Of a DNA stretch of 64,000 nucleotides, positions 9,014 through 18,668 are shown one piece after another (position 1 is the first letter of the stretch; each line of letters opens with the position of its first letter). The position numbers and the translations under genes are program-made. The notes beneath the pieces were generated by a model, which saw only the letters and a program-made list of their open reading frames with translations, did no database searches and was not told the origin of the DNA. Location of the stretch: the NCBI GenBank assembly GCA_016870115.1, contig VGCH01000003.1, positions 104,364 to 168,363 on the forward strand, read 5' to 3'. Source of the stretch: Alphaproteobacteria bacterium (lineage in GTDB: Bacteria; Pseudomonadota; Alphaproteobacteria; Reyranellales; Reyranellaceae).

Positions 9014-9940
9014 TCAGCGCGCCATCAGCACGCGCACATGCGCGGCAACCGAGGCGGCGAGCGCGTCGAGATCGTATCCGCCCTCCAGTGCCGATACCAG
9101 CCGCCCGCTGGCACTCGCCGCCGCCACGTCGCAGAGCGCGTCGGTCGCCCAGGCGAAATCGTCCTCGTCGAGCGCCACCTGGGCCAGCGGATCGCGGAGA
9201 TGCGCGTCGAACCCGGCCGAGATCAGCACCAGCTCGGGCGCGAAGCGCCGCAGCGCCGGCAGGACGGTTCGCTCCATGGCGGCGCGAAACTCGGCGGAGC
9301 CCGCGCCAGCGTCGAGGGGCGCATTCACGAGGTTGGGGACAGCGGGGTCGTTCGCCTCACCGGTGCCCGGATAGAACGGCGACTGGTGCGTCGAGGCATA
9401 GAACAGCCGCGCGTCGCGTCGTGCCCACGTCTCCGTCCCGTTGCCGTGATGGACGTCGAAATCCATCACCGCCACACGGGCGAGCCCATGACGCTCCAGG
9501 GCATGGCGCGCGGCGATCGCCACATTGTTGAAGAGGCAAAAGCCCATCGGTCTGTCCGGTTCGGCATGGTGCCCCGGCGGACGCACCGCGCAGAACGCGT
9601 TTCGGGCGTCCCCCTTCAGGACCCGATCGACCGCGGCGATGACCGCGCCCGCAGCCCGGCGGGCGGCAGGGCCCGACCCCGGGGACACGATGGTGTCGGC
9701 ATCGAGCATGCCGTAGCCCTGCGTCGGCAAGGCTCCGACCAGCGCCTGCACGTAGGCGGCGGGGTGCCCCAGGGCGAGATCGGCGTCGCTCGCCTCCGGT
9801 GCCTGGAAACGCTGCAGAGCAGCGAAATCCGGCCCCTCCAGGGCGTTCCAGACCGCACGCAGCCGATCGGCGCGCTCGGGGTGGCCCGGCCCCGTGTCGT
9901 GGTCCAAAAACGCAGGGTGGGTGAAATAGGCGGTCGGCAT
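9014..9940 (-). CDS. Histone deacetylase-family (acetoin utilization/acetylpolyamine amidohydrolase-like) protein
   Basis: A 308-residue zinc amidohydrolase of the arginase/deacetylase fold. The start MPTAYFTHPAFLDHDTGPGH places the family's opening at residue 1; an upstream in-frame Met would add 44 low-complexity residues. Catalytic signatures are RPPGHHAEPD (His124-His125) and the zinc-binding segment DFDVHHGNG (Asp162, His164), with a second zinc Asp in the AGFDAH region. Probable activity is removal of acetyl groups from polyamines, proteins or small molecules. It lies 25 bases upstream of xseB and may be first in that operon. Confidence 0.9.
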   Translation of the reverse strand: MPTAYFTHPAFLDHDTGPGHPERADRLRAVWNALEGPDFAALQRFQAPEASDADLALGHPAAYVQALVGALPTQGYGMLDADTIVSPGSGPAARRAAGAVIAAVDRVLKGDARNAFCAVRPPGHHAEPDRPMGFCLFNNVAIAARHALERHGLARVAVMDFDVHHGNGTETWARRDARLFYASTHQSPFYPGTGEANDPAVPNLVNAPLDAGAGSAEFRAAMERTVLPALRRFAPELVLISAGFDAHLRDPLAQVALDEDDFAWATDALCDVAAASASGRLVSALEGGYDLDALAASVAAHVRVLMAR

Positions 9941-10147
9941 GCCCCCCGGCTTTAGTCCAACATCGCCCGGATTGCAGCGCCTTTCCGCATCCGACCGGGA
10001 CACCGCCCAGCGGTCTTTGCTTCCGCAGCATGGGAGCTCTGCACGTTCGCGCGGCGAAACCTGCTTCCGCAATCTTGCCCATCGGAACCCGGACTGGCAG
10101 GTTTCACGCCGCCGTATGAACGGTCATTCAGTTTCGGGGGGAGACCA

Positions 10148-11065
10148 ATGGGCAATGTAAGCCATCTCGTGACGCGCTCGGCGCATTACCAGAGCGCGGT
10201 GGAGAACGGCCTCGATGAGGGCACGGGCGGCAAGGATCGCCAATTCGTCACCGCGCTTGCGCGCGGCCTCGACATCCTGCGCGCGTTCCACGCCGGCGAG
10301 GGCATGCTTGGCAATCAGGAGATCGCCCATCGCACCGGACTGCCGAAGCCGACCGTGGCGCGACTGACGCACACGCTGACCGAACTCGGCTACCTCAACT
10401 ACATCCGCCGCTTCCGCAAGTACGAGCTCGGCGCCTCGGTGCTGGCGCTGGGCTATGCTGCGATCTCGAGCATGGATGTGCGGCGGGCCGCGCGTCAGCC
10501 GCTCGACCAGTTGGCGCATGCGCTCAACGCCTCAACCGCGTTGGGCGGCCGCGATCGCCATTCCATGATCTATCTCGAAGCCTGTCGCGGTCCGTCGGTG
10601 GTCGCGATCACGCACGATGTCGGCACGCGCGTGCCGATGGCGAACACCGCGATAGGTCGCGCCTATCTCTTCTCGCTGCCCGACGCCGATCGCAACCGCC
10701 AGATCGACGCGATCCGCCGGCGCTGGCGCGACGACTGGGCCAAGGTGAAGGCGGGTATGGAGCGCTCGTTCAAGGAGCTGACTGACCGCGGCTTCTGCGT
10801 GACCTGGGGCGAGTGGCTTCCCGAGCTGTGCGGCGTCGGCGCGGCGCTGCGCAATGCCGACGGTACCGCAGCCTACGCCATCAACGCCTCGGCACCGATC
10901 TATCAGATCAGCCGCGACCGACTCGAGGCCGACTGGGGCCCGCGCCTGGTCAAGGTCGGGCGCGATATCCGGACCGCGATGATCGCGCCCGCCGCCCAAC
11001 AGCAGCCAGCGCAGCCCACCCGTCCCATGCCGGGCCTCCGTCCCGCGCTCGCCGGCCGGCGCTGA
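10148..11065 (+). CDS. IclR-family transcriptional regulator
   Basis: A 305-residue regulator with an N-terminal winged helix-turn-helix (about 35-95, including NQEIAHRTGLPKPTVARLTH) and an IclR effector-binding domain (about 110-275). IclR proteins usually control catabolic genes for aromatic or organic acids in response to a small ligand. A GGGGGAG ribosome-binding site precedes the ATG. It is followed four bases later by a PaaI-like thioesterase and faces the FAH-family hydratase, so it may regulate these or the adjacent beta-oxidation genes (inference). The 207-base gap upstream, divergent to the deacetylase gene, should hold its promoter. Confidence 0.92.
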   Translation: MGNVSHLVTRSAHYQSAVENGLDEGTGGKDRQFVTALARGLDILRAFHAGEGMLGNQEIAHRTGLPKPTVARLTHTLTELGYLNYIRRFRKYELGASVLALGYAAISSMDVRRAARQPLDQLAHALNASTALGGRDRHSMIYLEACRGPSVVAITHDVGTRVPMANTAIGRAYLFSLPDADRNRQIDAIRRRWRDDWAKVKAGMERSFKELTDRGFCVTWGEWLPELCGVGAALRNADGTAAYAINASAPIYQISRDRLEADWGPRLVKVGRDIRTAMIAPAAQQQPAQPTRPMPGLRPALAGRR

Positions 11066-11069
11066 GCGG

Positions 11070-11531
11070 ATGGCGATTGAGCGGCCGGCCGATGCGCGGC
11101 CGGCCGACTACGCGTTCCGCGGCTTCAACGCGCTGATCGGACACAAGGTCGAGTTCTGGCGGCCGGGCTTCGTCGAGATGTCGCTCGAGGTCCGGCCCGA
11201 GCTCTGCAACGCGAGCGGCATCGTGCATGGCGGCGTGCTGATGACCCTGCTGGATTCGGCGAGCGGCGTGGCCTGCACGTTCGACGAGAAGGCCGGCACA
11301 CGCCGCTACAGCGTCACCCTCGCCTTCACGACGCAGTTCCTGAAGGCCGCGCGGTCGGGCGACCGGTTGCGCATCCTCGGCGCCAAGCGCGAGAGTCCGG
11401 GCCGCACGACCTTCTTCGCGGAGACCGAAATCCTGGACGGTTCGGGCGCGCTGATCGCCACCGGCTCGGGCACGTTCCGCTATCGCGCGGGCGAACGCGC
11501 CGACGGCAGCCTCCGCCTCGGCGCCGACTGA
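11070..11531 (+). CDS. PaaI-family hotdog thioesterase
   Basis: A 153-residue single hotdog-fold protein with the signature GIVHGGVLMTLLDSASGVA, which carries the central helix and the catalytic acidic residue of PaaI-type acyl-CoA thioesterases. These hydrolyse phenylacetyl-CoA-type or other acyl-CoA esters to recycle CoA. It starts four bases after the IclR regulator (likely one transcript) and ends four bases from the convergent FAH-family gene. Confidence 0.88.
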   Translation: MAIERPADARPADYAFRGFNALIGHKVEFWRPGFVEMSLEVRPELCNASGIVHGGVLMTLLDSASGVACTFDEKAGTRRYSVTLAFTTQFLKAARSGDRLRILGAKRESPGRTTFFAETEILDGSGALIATGSGTFRYRAGERADGSLRLGAD

Positions 11532-11535
11532 GCGC

Positions 11536-12330
11536 TCAGGCCACCACGATGCTGGCCGAGCCGATGCCCACGAACTCCGACTTGGCGTTGCCCGGTCCCG
11601 GCAGGAACTGCGGCGGATGCACCGATCCCGTCAGCACCACATCGCCCGCCTTCAGATAGCGGCCGTTGGCGATCAGACGGTTGGCAAGCCAGGCGAGCGA
11701 GATCATCGCGCCGCCCATGACATTGGCGCCGGGACCGGCCGCCAATTCCTTCCCCTCATGCTCCGACCGGCCCTGCACCTTCGCGAAGTCGAGCGTGCGC
11801 CAGTTGGTGATCTCGGTGCCGACGATGCACGCGGCCTGGAGAATGTCGTCGCAGATGCGGCCGACGCCGTTCAGCTTCGAGGGATCGCCGTACCGGTTCT
11901 CGACGACTTCCATGCCGCAATAGAGATTGGCCACGAAACCCGCGATCGTCTCGGCGGTGTAGGCGCCGTTGGCCGGCGCCACGTCGCGGGCGATGCGCGC
12001 GACCATCTCGCACTCGACCCCGGCCTTGATCGGCCAGCCCTTCTCGAAGCGCGCACCGCTTGGCCGCACGCCGGTCTGGTAGATGCCGGCGAACCCGGGA
12101 CCGGACAGTCCGAGCGGTTCGTACTGCGCGGGCACCGCAAACGCGACCTTCCACCCGGCGAGCCGGTTCTGGCCGTTGCCGGTCAATCGATCGTGGACAG
12201 CGAACTGCACCGTGTAGGCATCGGCCTCGCTCAGCCCGGCGGTCTCGCCCGCCAGCCAATCCATCACCGTCCGTTCGGTCCTCGCCTTGGCGATGCGATC
12301 CGCCAATGCCACAATCTGCTTGCCGTCCAC
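11536..12330 (-). CDS. Fumarylacetoacetate hydrolase-family protein / 2-keto-4-pentenoate hydratase-like
   Basis: A 264-residue member of the FAH superfamily, MhpD/DmpE subgroup. It has the metal-site acidic residues in the AGVECEMVARIARDV and GMEVVENRYGDP segments and the usual C-terminal GSVHPPQFLPGPG region. Members hydrate 2-oxopent-4-enoate or decarboxylate/hydrolyse related keto acids from aromatic meta-cleavage pathways. No meta-cleavage dioxygenase is seen here, so the substrate is open. It is convergent with the thioesterase gene. Confidence 0.85.
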   Translation of the reverse strand: MDGKQIVALADRIAKARTERTVMDWLAGETAGLSEADAYTVQFAVHDRLTGNGQNRLAGWKVAFAVPAQYEPLGLSGPGFAGIYQTGVRPSGARFEKGWPIKAGVECEMVARIARDVAPANGAYTAETIAGFVANLYCGMEVVENRYGDPSKLNGVGRICDDILQAACIVGTEITNWRTLDFAKVQGRSEHEGKELAAGPGANVMGGAMISLAWLANRLIANGRYLKAGDVVLTGSVHPPQFLPGPGNAKSEFVGIGSASIVVA

Positions 12331-12408
12331 GCGCTTGCTCCCTCGTTCTTCCGGCGCCCTCTTTGCCGGGCGCCGACGCGGGGTGCAAGCGCCGTCAGCC
12401 GCGGCCGG

Positions 12409-14658
12409 TCAGGCGGCCGCCTTGGACGCGCGCGCGCCGTAGAAGCTCTGGCCCTTCGCCGCCATGTCGCGCAGCAGCTTGGGCACAGCGAACTGGGTGC
12501 CGTACTTCTGGGCAAGCGAATCGCACTCCGCGACGAACTGCGCCACGCCGACCTGATCGATCAGCGAGATCGCGCCGCCGGTCTGCGGCGCGAAACCCAG
12601 GCCCAGGATTGAGCCCACGTCGCCGTCCTGCGGGTCGGTGAGCACGTTGGCCTCAAGGCAGCGCGCGGTATCGACGGCCTGCACATAGAGCAACCGCTTG
12701 CGGACCTCGAGCTCCTTCTCGCGCTTCGCCAGGCCCTCGTCTAGGGCCAAGTCCCGGTCGACCGGGAAGTGCCGCGCAAGGTCGGGCCACAGGCGCTTCT
12801 TGCCGTCGGCGGGGTAGTCGTAGAAGCCCTTGCCGTTCTTGCGACCGAAGCGCTCCAGCTTCTTCACCATCAGCTCGAGCATGTCCTCGGTCCCGCTGCC
12901 CTCGTACTTCTGGCCAGCCGCCTCGGCGTCGCGCCGGGTCTGGTCCATGATCTTCCAGCTGAGATCGATCGCGACCTCGTCGTTCAACGCCAGAGGTCCC
13001 ACCGGCATGCCGGCCATCCGCGCGCAATTCTCGATCATCGCCGCGGGCACCCCCTCCTTCAGGAGGCGGTGACCCTCGCCGATGTAGGCTCCGCAGACGC
13101 GGCTGGTGAAGAAGCCGCGGCTGTCATTCACCACGATCGGCGTCTTGCGGATCTTCTGAACGAAGTCGAGCGAGCGCGCGAGAGTCTCGGGCGAGGTCTT
13201 CCTGCCGACAATGATCTCGACCAGCGGCATCTTCTCGACCGGCGAGAAGAAATGCAGTCCGATGAAGTTCGCCGGCCGCGCCGACGCCTCGGCGAGGCCC
13301 GTGATCGGCAACGTCGACGTGTTGGATGCGAAGATCGCGCCGGGAGCCAGCGCCGCCTCCGTCCGCTTCGTGACCTCGGCCTTGACCTCGCGGTTCTCGA
13401 ACACGGCCTCGATCACCAGATCGCAGCCCGCGAACGCGGCGTAGTCCGGCGTCGCCGTGACCCGCGCCAGCGTGGCATCCCGCTTGTCCTTGGCCATGCG
13501 GCCGCGCCACACCAGCTTGTCGAGCTCGGCCGCGATATGCGCCTTGCCCTTGTCGGCAGCGGCCTGGTCGCGATCCACCAGCACGACCTCAAGCCCGGCC
13601 TGCACCGAGACCGTGGCAATGCCGGCACCCATCAGACCAGCACCGACGATGCCGATGCGCTTGTACTCCTGCTTGGCGACGCCCTTGGGGCGGCGCGTCA
13701 GCTTGTTGGCGTCCTGCAGGCCGAAGAACAGCGTGCGGATCATGCTCTTGGCGACCGGGTCGCGCAGCAGCGAAACGAAGTAGCGGGTCTCGACCCTGAG
13801 CGCGCTGTCGAACGGCAGCTGCAGCCCCTCGTAGACGCAGCTCATGATCGCCTTCGGCGCCGGATAGACGCCCCAGGTCTTGCCCGCGATCATGGCGTTG
13901 CCGCCGATGAACGTCTGCACACCGGCCGGGCTCCACACCAGGCCACCCGGGAAGCCCGGAACCTTGAACCCGGGACGATCCCAGGGCTGCACGGCGCGCG
14001 CGTCGATAGCCGGGGAGCCCTTGGCGGCGAAGGTCGGCACGACCTTCTCGCCCGCTGGCGCCATCAGCCACGCCTTGGCGCGCGCGAGCAGTTCACCCGC
14101 CGGCACGATCTCGTGGATGAGTCCCATGCCCTTGGCCGTCTCGACGGGCAGGTCCTTGCCTTCGAGCAGCACCGGCGCCGCGTTCATCACGCCGATCAGG
14201 CGCGGGATGCGCTGGGTGCCGCCGCCGCCCGGCAGCAGGCCGATCTTGACCTCGGGCTGGCCGACCTTGGCCTTGGGATTGGCCGCGGCGATGCGGTAGT
14301 GGCAGGCGAGGCAGATCTCGAAACCGCCGCCGAGCGCCGTTCCGTTGATCGCGGCCACGAACGGCTTGCCGCCGGTCTCCATGGCGCGGAACATTTTTTG
14401 CAGCCGGCTGAACTCCTCCATCGTCTGCGCGGCGTCGGAGACATCGGCGGCCAGCAGCATCTCGAGGTCGGCGCCGGCAATGAAGTCGGCCTTGCCCGAG
14501 GTCAGGATCACGCCCTTCACCGCAGGGTCCTTGAGCACCCGCTCGACCGTGGCGCCGTAGGCGGAAAGCGAGTCCTGGTTCAGCACGTTCATCGTGCGAC
14601 CGGGCATGTCCCAGGTAACGGTGGCGATGCCGTCCGCGTCGACCTTGCAATCGATCAT
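12409..14658 (-). CDS. fadJ: Fused enoyl-CoA hydratase / 3-hydroxyacyl-CoA dehydrogenase (FadJ/FadB-type)
   Basis: A 749-residue multifunctional beta-oxidation enzyme. The N-terminal crotonase domain (1-190) has the two catalytic Glu segments [11 protein letters not shown] (about 111-121) and GQPEVKIG (about 133-140). The NAD-binding domain begins at [15 protein letters not shown] (about 334-348), followed by two C-terminal 3HCDH domains. It hydrates trans-2-enoyl-CoA and oxidises the 3-hydroxyacyl-CoA. The start at 14658 is set by [10 protein letters not shown]; the frame remains open upstream into the thiolase gene but has no homology there. It is third in the operon acyl-CoA dehydrogenase-thiolase-fadJ, 11 bases after the thiolase. 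Confidence 0.95.
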   Translation of the reverse strand: MIDCKVDADGIATVTWDMPGRTMNVLNQDSLSAYGATVERVLKDPAVKGVILTSGKADFIAGADLEMLLAADVSDAAQTMEEFSRLQKMFRAMETGGKPFVAAINGTALGGGFEICLACHYRIAAANPKAKVGQPEVKIGLLPGGGGTQRIPRLIGVMNAAPVLLEGKDLPVETAKGMGLIHEIVPAGELLARAKAWLMAPAGEKVVPTFAAKGSPAIDARAVQPWDRPGFKVPGFPGGLVWSPAGVQTFIGGNAMIAGKTWGVYPAPKAIMSCVYEGLQLPFDSALRVETRYFVSLLRDPVAKSMIRTLFFGLQDANKLTRRPKGVAKQEYKRIGIVGAGLMGAGIATVSVQAGLEVVLVDRDQAAADKGKAHIAAELDKLVWRGRMAKDKRDATLARVTATPDYAAFAGCDLVIEAVFENREVKAEVTKRTEAALAPGAIFASNTSTLPITGLAEASARPANFIGLHFFSPVEKMPLVEIIVGRKTSPETLARSLDFVQKIRKTPIVVNDSRGFFTSRVCGAYIGEGHRLLKEGVPAAMIENCARMAGMPVGPLALNDEVAIDLSWKIMDQTRRDAEAAGQKYEGSGTEDMLELMVKKLERFGRKNGKGFYDYPADGKKRLWPDLARHFPVDRDLALDEGLAKREKELEVRKRLLYVQAVDTARCLEANVLTDPQDGDVGSILGLGFAPQTGGAISLIDQVGVAQFVAECDSLAQKYGTQFAVPKLLRDMAAKGQSFYGARASKAAA

Positions 14659-14669
14659 AGCCCTCTCCC

Positions 14670-15881
14670 TCAGACGCGCTCGATGATGGTGGCGGTGCCC
14701 ATGCCGGCGCCGATGCAGAGCGTCGCGAGGCCGGTCGAGAGGCCGCGGCGCTCCAGCTCGTCGAGCAAGGTGCCGAGGATCATGGCGCCGGTCGCGCCCA
14801 GCGGATGGCCCATGGCGATCGCGCCGCCATTCACGTTGATCTTGTCGTGCGGCATGCCGAGCACCTGCATGTAGCGCAGCACGACCGAGGCGAAGGCCTC
14901 GTTCAGCTCGTAGAGGTCGATGTCGGTCGACTTCATGCCGGCACGCTGCAACGCCTTCAGCGACGCGGGCGCCGGACCTGTCAGCATGATGCTGGGCTCC
15001 GACCCGATCGAGGCGAAGGCGCGGATGCGCGCCCGCGGCTTCAGGCCATTGCGCTGGCCCCACTCCTTCGTGCCAATCAGGATCGCGGCCGACCCGTCGA
15101 CGATGCCGGACGAGTTGCCGGCGTGATGCACGTGATTGATGCGCTCGACCTCGGGATAGCGCTGGAGAGCCACGGCGTTGAAGCCCGGCATCATCTCGCC
15201 CATCGCCTTGAAGGAAGGCTCAAGCGCGGCCAGCGTCTGCATGGTCGTGGTCGGGCGCATGTGCTCGTCGGCCCCCAGCAGTTCCACGCCGTTGACGTCG
15301 CGAACCGGCACGATCGACTTCTTGAAGTAGCCGTTGTCCCACGCGTGCTTGGCGCGCTTCTGCGACTCCACGGCATAGCCGTCCACGTCGTCGCGGCTGA
15401 TGCCGTACTTGGTGGCAACCAGATCTGCCGAGATGCCCTGTGGAATGAAGTAGGTCGGAATGGCGACCGACGGGTCGACCGGCCAGGCGCCGCCGTCGGA
15501 GCCCATCGGCACGCGCGACATCGACTCGGTGCCAGCGCCGATCGCCGCCTGCGACTGGCCGGACATGACCTGGGCCGCCGCCATGTTGGTAGCTTCCAGG
15601 CCAGAAGCGCAGAAGCGGTTGATCGACACGCCCGAGACGTCCTCGGAGTAGCCGGCCGCCAGCACGGCGGTGCGCGCGACGTTGGCGCCCTGCTCGCCGA
15701 TCGGCATGACGCAGCCCATCACCACGTCGTCGACCTGCGAGGTGTCGAGGTTGTTGCGGTCGCGCAGGGCCTCGAGTGCCGTCGCGGCGAGCCGCACCGG
15801 AGTGACCTCGTGCAGCGAGCCGTCCTTGCGGCCGCGGCCGCGCGGCGTGCGCACGGCGTCGAAGATATAGGCATCGGTCAT
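14670..15881 (-). CDS. fadA: Acetyl-CoA C-acyltransferase (3-ketoacyl-CoA thiolase)
   Basis: A 403-residue degradative thiolase. The nucleophilic cysteine is Cys91 in [12 protein letters not shown], the conserved His is in [14 protein letters not shown] and the second Cys is in TLCIGAGMG. It cleaves 3-ketoacyl-CoA with CoA to release acetyl-CoA, the last step of the beta-oxidation cycle. AAGGAGG lies six bases before the ATG. It is co-transcribed with the acyl-CoA dehydrogenase upstream (24-base gap) and fadJ downstream, so all four cycle reactions are encoded in one run. Confidence 0.95.
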   Translation of the reverse strand: MTDAYIFDAVRTPRGRGRKDGSLHEVTPVRLAATALEALRDRNNLDTSQVDDVVMGCVMPIGEQGANVARTAVLAAGYSEDVSGVSINRFCASGLEATNMAAAQVMSGQSQAAIGAGTESMSRVPMGSDGGAWPVDPSVAIPTYFIPQGISADLVATKYGISRDDVDGYAVESQKRAKHAWDNGYFKKSIVPVRDVNGVELLGADEHMRPTTTMQTLAALEPSFKAMGEMMPGFNAVALQRYPEVERINHVHHAGNSSGIVDGSAAILIGTKEWGQRNGLKPRARIRAFASIGSEPSIMLTGPAPASLKALQRAGMKSTDIDLYELNEAFASVVLRYMQVLGMPHDKINVNGGAIAMGHPLGATGAMILGTLLDELERRGLSTGLATLCIGAGMGTATIIERV

Positions 15882-15905
15882 CGCATCCTCCTTGTCGGCG
15901 CGCCC

Positions 15906-17045
15906 CTAGAGGGTCCGGCCGATCAGCTCCTTCATGATCTCGTTGGTGCCGCCGTAGATTTTCTGCACGCGCGCGTCGGCGTAGAGACGCGCGATCGGAA
16001 ACTCCCACATGTAGCCGTAGCCACCATGGAACTGCAGGCATTGGTCGACCACCTCGCACTGCAGGTCGGTCGTCCAGTACTTGGCCATCGCGGCGGTGGC
16101 GACGTCGAGTTCACCCTTGAGGTGACGCGCGACGCAATCGTCGACAAAGACCCGCGCGACATGCGCCTTGGTCTTGAGTTCGGCGAGGCGAAAGCGGGTG
16201 TTCTGGAAGTCGATCACCGCCTTGCCGAACGCCTTGCGCTCCTTGACGTACTTCAGCGTGTGTTCGAGCGCGGCCTCGATGGCCGCGACCGCCTGGATGG
16301 CGATGACCAGCCGCTCCTGCGGCAGCTGCTGCATCAGCTGGATGAAGCCCATGCCGGCGGCGCCCAGCAGGTTGTCGGCCGGGACTCGCACGTTGTCGAA
16401 GAACAACTCGGAGGTGTCCTGCGCCTTCATTCCGATCTTTTCGAGATTGCGCCCGCGGGTGAAACCCGGGGTGTCGCGCTCGACGACGATCAGTGAGGTG
16501 CCCTTGGCGCCCAGCTTCGGATCGGTCTTGCACACGACGATGACGAGGTCCGCAAGCTGGCCGTTGGTGATGAAGGTCTTGGAGCCGTTGATGACCCAGT
16601 GGTTGCCTTCCATCACGGCGGTGGTTTTGATCGACTGCAGATCGGAGCCTGTGCCCGGCTCCGTCATGGCGATCGCCGTCACGACGTCGCCGGAGCACGC
16701 CTTCGGAATCCACCGCTGCTTCTGCTCGTCGTTGGCATAGGCATTGAGATACGGAACGACGATGTCGTTGTGCAGCGAGAACGCGGGCCCCGAGGCGAGC
16801 GCCCGCCCCTGCTCTTCGATCAGGATCGAGCTGTAGAGAAAGTCGCCGCCCGCGCCGCCCAGCTCCGCCGGCATCGTCATCCCGAGCAGGCCCTGCTGGC
16901 CCGCCTTGCGCCACAGCTCGCGCGGCACGATCCCGTCCTCTTCCCACGAGAGATGGAACGGGGTCACTTCCTTGTCAAAGAAGCGTCGGCACGTCTCGCG
17001 AAACAGCGCATGTTCAGGCGTCAGGTGCTGGGCGAGCGCACTCAC
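15906..17045 (-). CDS. Acyl-CoA dehydrogenase
   Basis: A 379-residue flavoprotein that makes trans-2-enoyl-CoA from acyl-CoA and passes electrons to ETF. FAD/substrate motifs AMTEPGTGSDL and NGSKTFITNG are clear. The C-terminal motif is YGGTNEI, lacking the Glu of the medium-chain group; instead LPQERL (Glu244) matches the catalytic position of isovaleryl-/long-chain acyl-CoA dehydrogenases. The start is GTG with GAGGAG upstream. It is first gene of the operon and lies directly behind a LiuR-like operator overlapping a sigma70-like promoter (17072-17100), which suggests branched-chain or fatty acyl-CoA use. Confidence 0.95.
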   Translation of the reverse strand: MSALAQHLTPEHALFRETCRRFFDKEVTPFHLSWEEDGIVPRELWRKAGQQGLLGMTMPAELGGAGGDFLYSSILIEEQGRALASGPAFSLHNDIVVPYLNAYANDEQKQRWIPKACSGDVVTAIAMTEPGTGSDLQSIKTTAVMEGNHWVINGSKTFITNGQLADLVIVVCKTDPKLGAKGTSLIVVERDTPGFTRGRNLEKIGMKAQDTSELFFDNVRVPADNLLGAAGMGFIQLMQQLPQERLVIAIQAVAAIEAALEHTLKYVKERKAFGKAVIDFQNTRFRLAELKTKAHVARVFVDDCVARHLKGELDVATAAMAKYWTTDLQCEVVDQCLQFHGGYGYMWEFPIARLYADARVQKIYGGTNEIMKELIGRTL

Positions 17046-17071
17046 GGTCGGCTCCTCTCGAAGGCTGGCGG

Positions 17072-17100
17072 GATGTAGTTTACCTTTACGTAAACGTCAA
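17072..17100 (-). promoter_or_regulatory. Promoter with LiuR-like operator before the beta-oxidation operon
   Basis: Read on the minus strand, TTGACG (17100-17095) and TACATC (17077-17072) are 17 bases apart, a good sigma70-type pair ending about 27 bases before the acyl-CoA dehydrogenase GTG. The spacer holds TTTACGTAAA, a perfect 10-base palindrome, and overlapping arms GTTTAC/GTAAAC. TTGACGTTTACGTAAA resembles the operator I recall for LiuR (MerR-type regulator of branched-chain acyl-CoA genes). Identification of the regulator is inference. Confidence 0.55.
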
Positions 17101-17883
17101 TCAGGGCAAGGCGGCCCGCAAAGCGGCCGCCAGATCGCGGCCCTTCATGCCGGGCGCCACGCCGTCGGCGTTCATGATCGTGAAGTTCAGGATGTCGTAG
17201 GCGTGCAGCTCCGGCACGTCGTAGTTCCTCGTTATGGCGTGGTTCAAGAGCGACCGATCGTGCGGTTTCGAGATGTGAACCAGCCACCAGGTCATCGGGA
17301 ACGGCGCGCAAGGCACCGCCATTCCGGGGCGGGTGCGATTGCGACTGTAGTAGATGCCCTCATAGGCCCACCCCGCCGCCATCAGATGGCGCTGCGGGAA
17401 CCAGACCGTCGCCATATCCCAGCGCACCGCCATGGTGGTGCGCGGCGCCTTGTACGAGACCTGAGCGCCGGGCTGCTTGACCGCCGCCTGCCAGCCGCGA
17501 TCGAGCAACGGCACATCGTTCAGCTCGATCACGGCGTCGGCGTCCGCGGGACTGGCAACGCACGTGAATCGCGCGCCGGAGCGCGCCTGGAGCTCGGCGA
17601 TCGTCAGATCGAGGGTCGCGTCCAGTGTATTGGCGCAGGCCGGATCCATGTCGGGGCCGATCGCGAGATGAACCCGCGCCTTGCCATCCGGCCAACGTCC
17701 GACCCCCTCGATGTCGTCGAACATCGGCGAAAGGTCCTCACGCGTCAGCCGGAGTTTCGACATCTCCGCAGCGATCCGCGCGATGTCGAAGCGGATGCCA
17801 GGCCCGCGCTGCGGGTCGCGATCCTGGGCGGTCGCGGTGCACACGGTCGAAAGGAGCAGGACAAGGGCGACCGGCAGTCTCAT
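17101..17883 (-). CDS. Secreted protein of unknown function
   Basis: A 260-residue protein with a clear Sec signal peptide (MRLPVALVLLLSTVCTATA, probable cleavage before QDRD), so it is predicted periplasmic. The mature part is tryptophan- and proline-containing, with segments such as RWDMATVWFPQRH and WAYEGIYYSRNRTRPG; I see no recognised catalytic motif. The middle (IEGVGRWPDGKARVHLAIGP) vaguely recalls DUF2927-type secreted proteins, but that is weak. It starts nine bases after the methyltransferase gene and probably shares its transcript; its 3' end abuts the operator of the acyl-CoA dehydrogenase operon. Confidence 0.7.
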   Translation of the reverse strand: MRLPVALVLLLSTVCTATAQDRDPQRGPGIRFDIARIAAEMSKLRLTREDLSPMFDDIEGVGRWPDGKARVHLAIGPDMDPACANTLDATLDLTIAELQARSGARFTCVASPADADAVIELNDVPLLDRGWQAAVKQPGAQVSYKAPRTTMAVRWDMATVWFPQRHLMAAGWAYEGIYYSRNRTRPGMAVPCAPFPMTWWLVHISKPHDRSLLNHAITRNYDVPELHAYDILNFTIMNADGVAPGMKGRDLAAALRAALP

Positions 17884-17892
17884 CGGGGCGTC

Positions 17893-18645
17893 CTACGCGG
17901 GAAGCCGACCCACTGGATCGACAAAGCTTTCGCTGTGACCCAGCGCGACGATTTGGGGGGACTGGCGATAATGGTCGCGCGACTGTCGGTTGGGGTTGAA
18001 CGACAGGACGTGGGCGAAGCGGCGTTCCAGGACGTCGATGTCATCGAACAGGGAGTAGGAATAGAAGATGCCGTCCCCTTCGGACCAGAAGTAGCCCTTG
18101 CCACGGCTGCGGACCAAGTTCGCCGTGCGCCATAGTCCAAGCCCCCAGATCATTCGCTTGACCACCCGCAGCCCCGGCGAGCCCTGACCAAACACGTTTG
18201 CGTCAGACACCATGACGGCGACTTTCGCCACACGGCAATACTCCTCCAGCGCGCGCCTGGGGTAGCGAAGGTGGTGGAGAATCCCGAACGAGCAGACGAT
18301 GTCGATGCTGCGGTCCGGAAACGGAAGGCAAGACGCGTCGCCATAGATCAACTGTGCCGGCGCCAGCCCCCACTTCTCGACGCTCGCGCGGCGCAGTGCC
18401 GGGCTCGGCTCGATACCGTGGAGTTCGAGCGTCGGGAACGCGTCGCGGATCATGGACAGGGCGCGACCGGTCCCCGCCCCTACATCGAGCAGCGACTGGA
18501 CGGGCTGCCACCGCATGAAGCCCATCAACATCGACAAGGGCAGGTCGTGCAGACCCTGACCGCCTGGCGCCGGGTCAAGTTGCCGGACACCTTGCTCGGC
18601 GTAATACGCTAGCTGGAGCTCCCGTTCGGGGCGATCGACGGTCAT
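17893..18645 (-). CDS. Class I SAM-dependent methyltransferase
   Basis: A 250-residue methyltransferase. SAM motif I LLDVGAGTGRAL is at about 52-63, the acidic loop HGIEPSP follows, and the post-I region SIDIVCSFGILHHLRYP is typical of the UbiE/COQ5-like Methyltransf_11 group. The C-terminal 90 residues (FWSEGDGIFYSYSLFDD) are outside the catalytic core and unassigned. It lies between a 3-hydroxyacyl-CoA dehydrogenase gene and a secreted protein gene, all on the minus strand with gaps of 9-23 bases. The substrate is unknown. Confidence 0.82.
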   Translation of the reverse strand: MTVDRPERELQLAYYAEQGVRQLDPAPGGQGLHDLPLSMLMGFMRWQPVQSLLDVGAGTGRALSMIRDAFPTLELHGIEPSPALRRASVEKWGLAPAQLIYGDASCLPFPDRSIDIVCSFGILHHLRYPRRALEEYCRVAKVAVMVSDANVFGQGSPGLRVVKRMIWGLGLWRTANLVRSRGKGYFWSEGDGIFYSYSLFDDIDVLERRFAHVLSFNPNRQSRDHYRQSPQIVALGHSESFVDPVGRLPA

Positions 18646-18668
18646 TCGGTCCGGGGCCTCGCGCGACG

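Noticed and set aside
14659-15063. fadJ extended upstream to 15063
   Set aside because: The extension overlaps the thiolase gene in another frame and lacks crotonase homology; MIDCK at 14658 has its own ribosome-binding site.
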